Assembly (NCBI RefSeq): GCF_964199755.1
Contig: NC_133896.1
Coordinates: 102,888,301-102,952,300, forward strand
Source: Larus michahellis
Lineage: Eukaryota; Chordata; Aves; Charadriiformes; Laridae
Length of the DNA: 64,000 nucleotides
Direction: 5' to 3'
The first letter of the stretch is position 1. Every line of letters begins with the position of its first letter. A program made the position numbers and the translations under genes. Shown one piece after another: positions 62,067 to 64,000 of this stretch. A model generated the notes under the pieces. The model was not told the origin of the DNA. It did not search any database and saw nothing but the letters and a program-made list of their open reading frames with translations.

Positions 62067-64000
62067 GTAAGTCAACTTCTTTATGAAAGAAAGTGACATT
62101 AATGGCACAAGTTTGTTAGTGAAATTCTGCAAACTTACTAATACGTTGCGTTTTACCTTTTAACTCAGTGACAGTACAAAAAAAAGTGTATTCACCGGTC
62201 TTTCGTAACACATGTCTTGGTATTATTACTAACTTAATTGAGTTTTCTTTTGTGTCTTGCTTCTTTAGAACTTGCTCTTTGATTTTTCCAGATACTAAAA
62301 ATAAATAAGCACTTCCTGTTTAGTCATTGTGGTAATCTAAACATGTGGACAGTGCTTTAGAACTTGTACCTGGCAATGTTGATACTAGGGACCTCTGTGT
62401 GTGTTCTGTGAAGCTGCCAAACACAGCTTTAGCCTTCACCTTGCCTAAATTCCCTCATAAATTTGTTGCTAATACAAGTTAATGTAGCTGCTTGGAGCTG
62501 GTGATGTAAATTGTTCTTTGCACAGTATAAATGTAAAGCAAAACTGCCCAGGCTGCTACTGGGAGTTGTAGGAAGAAAGAGACAATTTAAGCCCTTGACT
62601 GCTAGTGGGTAGTTGTAATGTGAAGCTTATATAAACTCCGTTTTTCACCTAAAATAATTTTGTCTATCTTGTTGAGGTTGTTCAGTATTGCTGTCAAAAA
62701 GGACTAGTACTGAAGCACAGGTAGACTTAGGTGGTAGTGTAGTATGAGGTAAAATTACTCTGTCCTGAAACCACATAGGCTTGCCCCATCCTTACAGTAT
62801 TATACCTTCTTATAAGAAAGTAAGCTACTTCTATATCCACTGCAAGTAGTCAAGTGATATTTTCTACAGATGAGGTGGTTCTCAATGACTCTATTTGTGT
62901 AAACAAATGTTCTTTTTAGGATCTTCTTGGTCTTTGATATCTGCTTTCTACAGTAGCAGAATACTATGAGATTAATCAGGTGGCTTTAGCACAGTATGTA
63001 AACTGGTTTTCACCACAAGGTGGGGCAAAATAAACGCATCAAAATAAGTGGCTTAATCCAATTTGAAACAAGTAACTTGACCAGAGAAGTTCAATGTGAT
63101 ATACAAAGCATATAGCCTTATGGCTCTCTTCCACCTGTCTTCTGCCTGTACTACAAGTGGCTATTGTAGCAGTCTTTTGACTTCAGGCTTCAGCTATTGT
63201 GCTTTATCAGCATACAGTGGGAGGTTCTTACTGCTTTTCCTTATCTCTTCTAGTCAGTCCCTATTTCTAGAATATGTTGTTTTTCAGATCACACTAGTAG
63301 TTGGATCTATTTTGCCCTTCAAATTTAAGGTTTATGGAGAACATGAGGAGGAACTTGGAAAGCAAATGTATGGCCTGTGTGTTTAGTATTCTGCATTTGA
63401 AAATGTAGAAGGACTGCAACTTGCTTGATAAGATTCATATTGTCAAAAACTCCAGTTGGAATAGATAAAGTATGTCAGGCATACAGTGGTCCTGATCATA
63501 GGTCTCTTCATAGTTGGTGATGTAGATGCTTCTGATAGTTGTAAGCCTCTCAGTGACTTGATATCAATCTCTGAATTGCAAAACCCAACTACTACTTGCA
63601 GTGATGCCTTTCTGTCCTAGTTAGCAGCTGCTTGGCTTGCACATACATCTGGGTAGCCAACCTTCTGTTGGACTTATCTATATTCTGTGGCCTAAGGAGA
63701 GCGTTTTCTGTCCTTCTAAAAACTGTTTCCCAATGTGAAAGGTGAGATGCCAATGGCCCTTTGTAATTAGGGATTCAATCACGAGATATCTTTATTTTAA
63801 TCCATGAATGAGACAGCTAGAGAGGCTGGAGAACAAGTAGATGGGTTTCTGCTGGTTTTGCTTCAATTGCTGGGACAAAGTAATCCTGAAGGATATGCTG
63901 TAGAAATAAGTATCATAACAGCAATAGCTTTCCACTTTTTACTATGTGGCTATTTGGTTATGTTGTAGTTGGTGTGTAGTCCAAGAATCATGATTTATGG
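62067..64000 (+). other. NECTIN3: Start of NECTIN3 intron 2
   Basis: Non-coding sequence follows the second donor (GTAAGT) to the window edge. In nectins the next coding exon encodes the second Ig domain, a C-type domain, and I see no such sequence here, so it must lie beyond position 64,000. No transposon or RNA gene was recognised in this stretch. Confidence 0.85.

Noticed and set aside
1..64000. Search for CRISPR arrays, bacterial operons, phage or plasmid modules, rRNA and tRNA genes
   Set aside because: The window is vertebrate genomic DNA. No such structures were seen by eye, and the longest tandem array is the GGAAG microsatellite.

Overview
This window looks like avian nuclear DNA. 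It is AT-rich, contains several decayed CR1-type LINE fragments, shows no mammalian Alu- or L1-like sequence, and its only recognisable protein-coding material is two exons of a vertebrate cell-adhesion gene. A bird is the best fit. Another sauropsid (crocodilian or turtle) is not excluded, and I cannot name the species.

The gene is NECTIN3 (nectin-3, formerly PVRL3) on the + strand. Coding exon 1 (34,792-35,017) carries the start codon and the signal-peptide region. Coding exon 2 (61,728-62,066) carries the first, V-type immunoglobulin domain. Both flanking introns are phase 1. Joining the two exons gives a continuous frame, and the junction lines up with mammalian nectin-3 just before the mature N-terminus. 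The second and third Ig domains, the transmembrane segment and the cytoplasmic afadin-binding tail must lie beyond position 64,000.

Layout. (1) 1-33,230: AT-rich gene-poor DNA upstream of NECTIN3. I found no convincing coding exon or RNA gene. It holds an old SINE-like relic near 2.45-2.64 kb, small GC-rich patches near 5.9-6.1 and 8.0-8.4 kb, a diverged dispersed repeat pair at 8.09 and 8.87 kb, a 40-copy GGAAG microsatellite at 15.1-15.3 kb, and a perfect 26-bp AT palindrome at 18.6 kb. (2) About 33,240-35,690: a strong TATA-less CpG island with clustered GC boxes, which is the NECTIN3 promoter, 5' UTR and first coding exon. (3) 35,018-61,727: a 26.7-kb first intron with markedly fewer C than G on the sense strand in many stretches. 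It contains at least six CR1-family relics, the longest (46.9-48.9 kb) preserving decayed endonuclease-to-reverse-transcriptase coding sequence. (4) 61,728-62,066: the V-domain exon. (5) 62,067-64,000: the start of intron 2, with nothing recognised.

I did not find an undescribed biological system here. The most useful leads are the odd Trp/Arg/Gln-rich leader encoded by exon 1, the intron strand asymmetry that seems to begin at the promoter, the contrast in transposon content across the promoter, and the paired 8.1/8.9-kb element in the upstream region.
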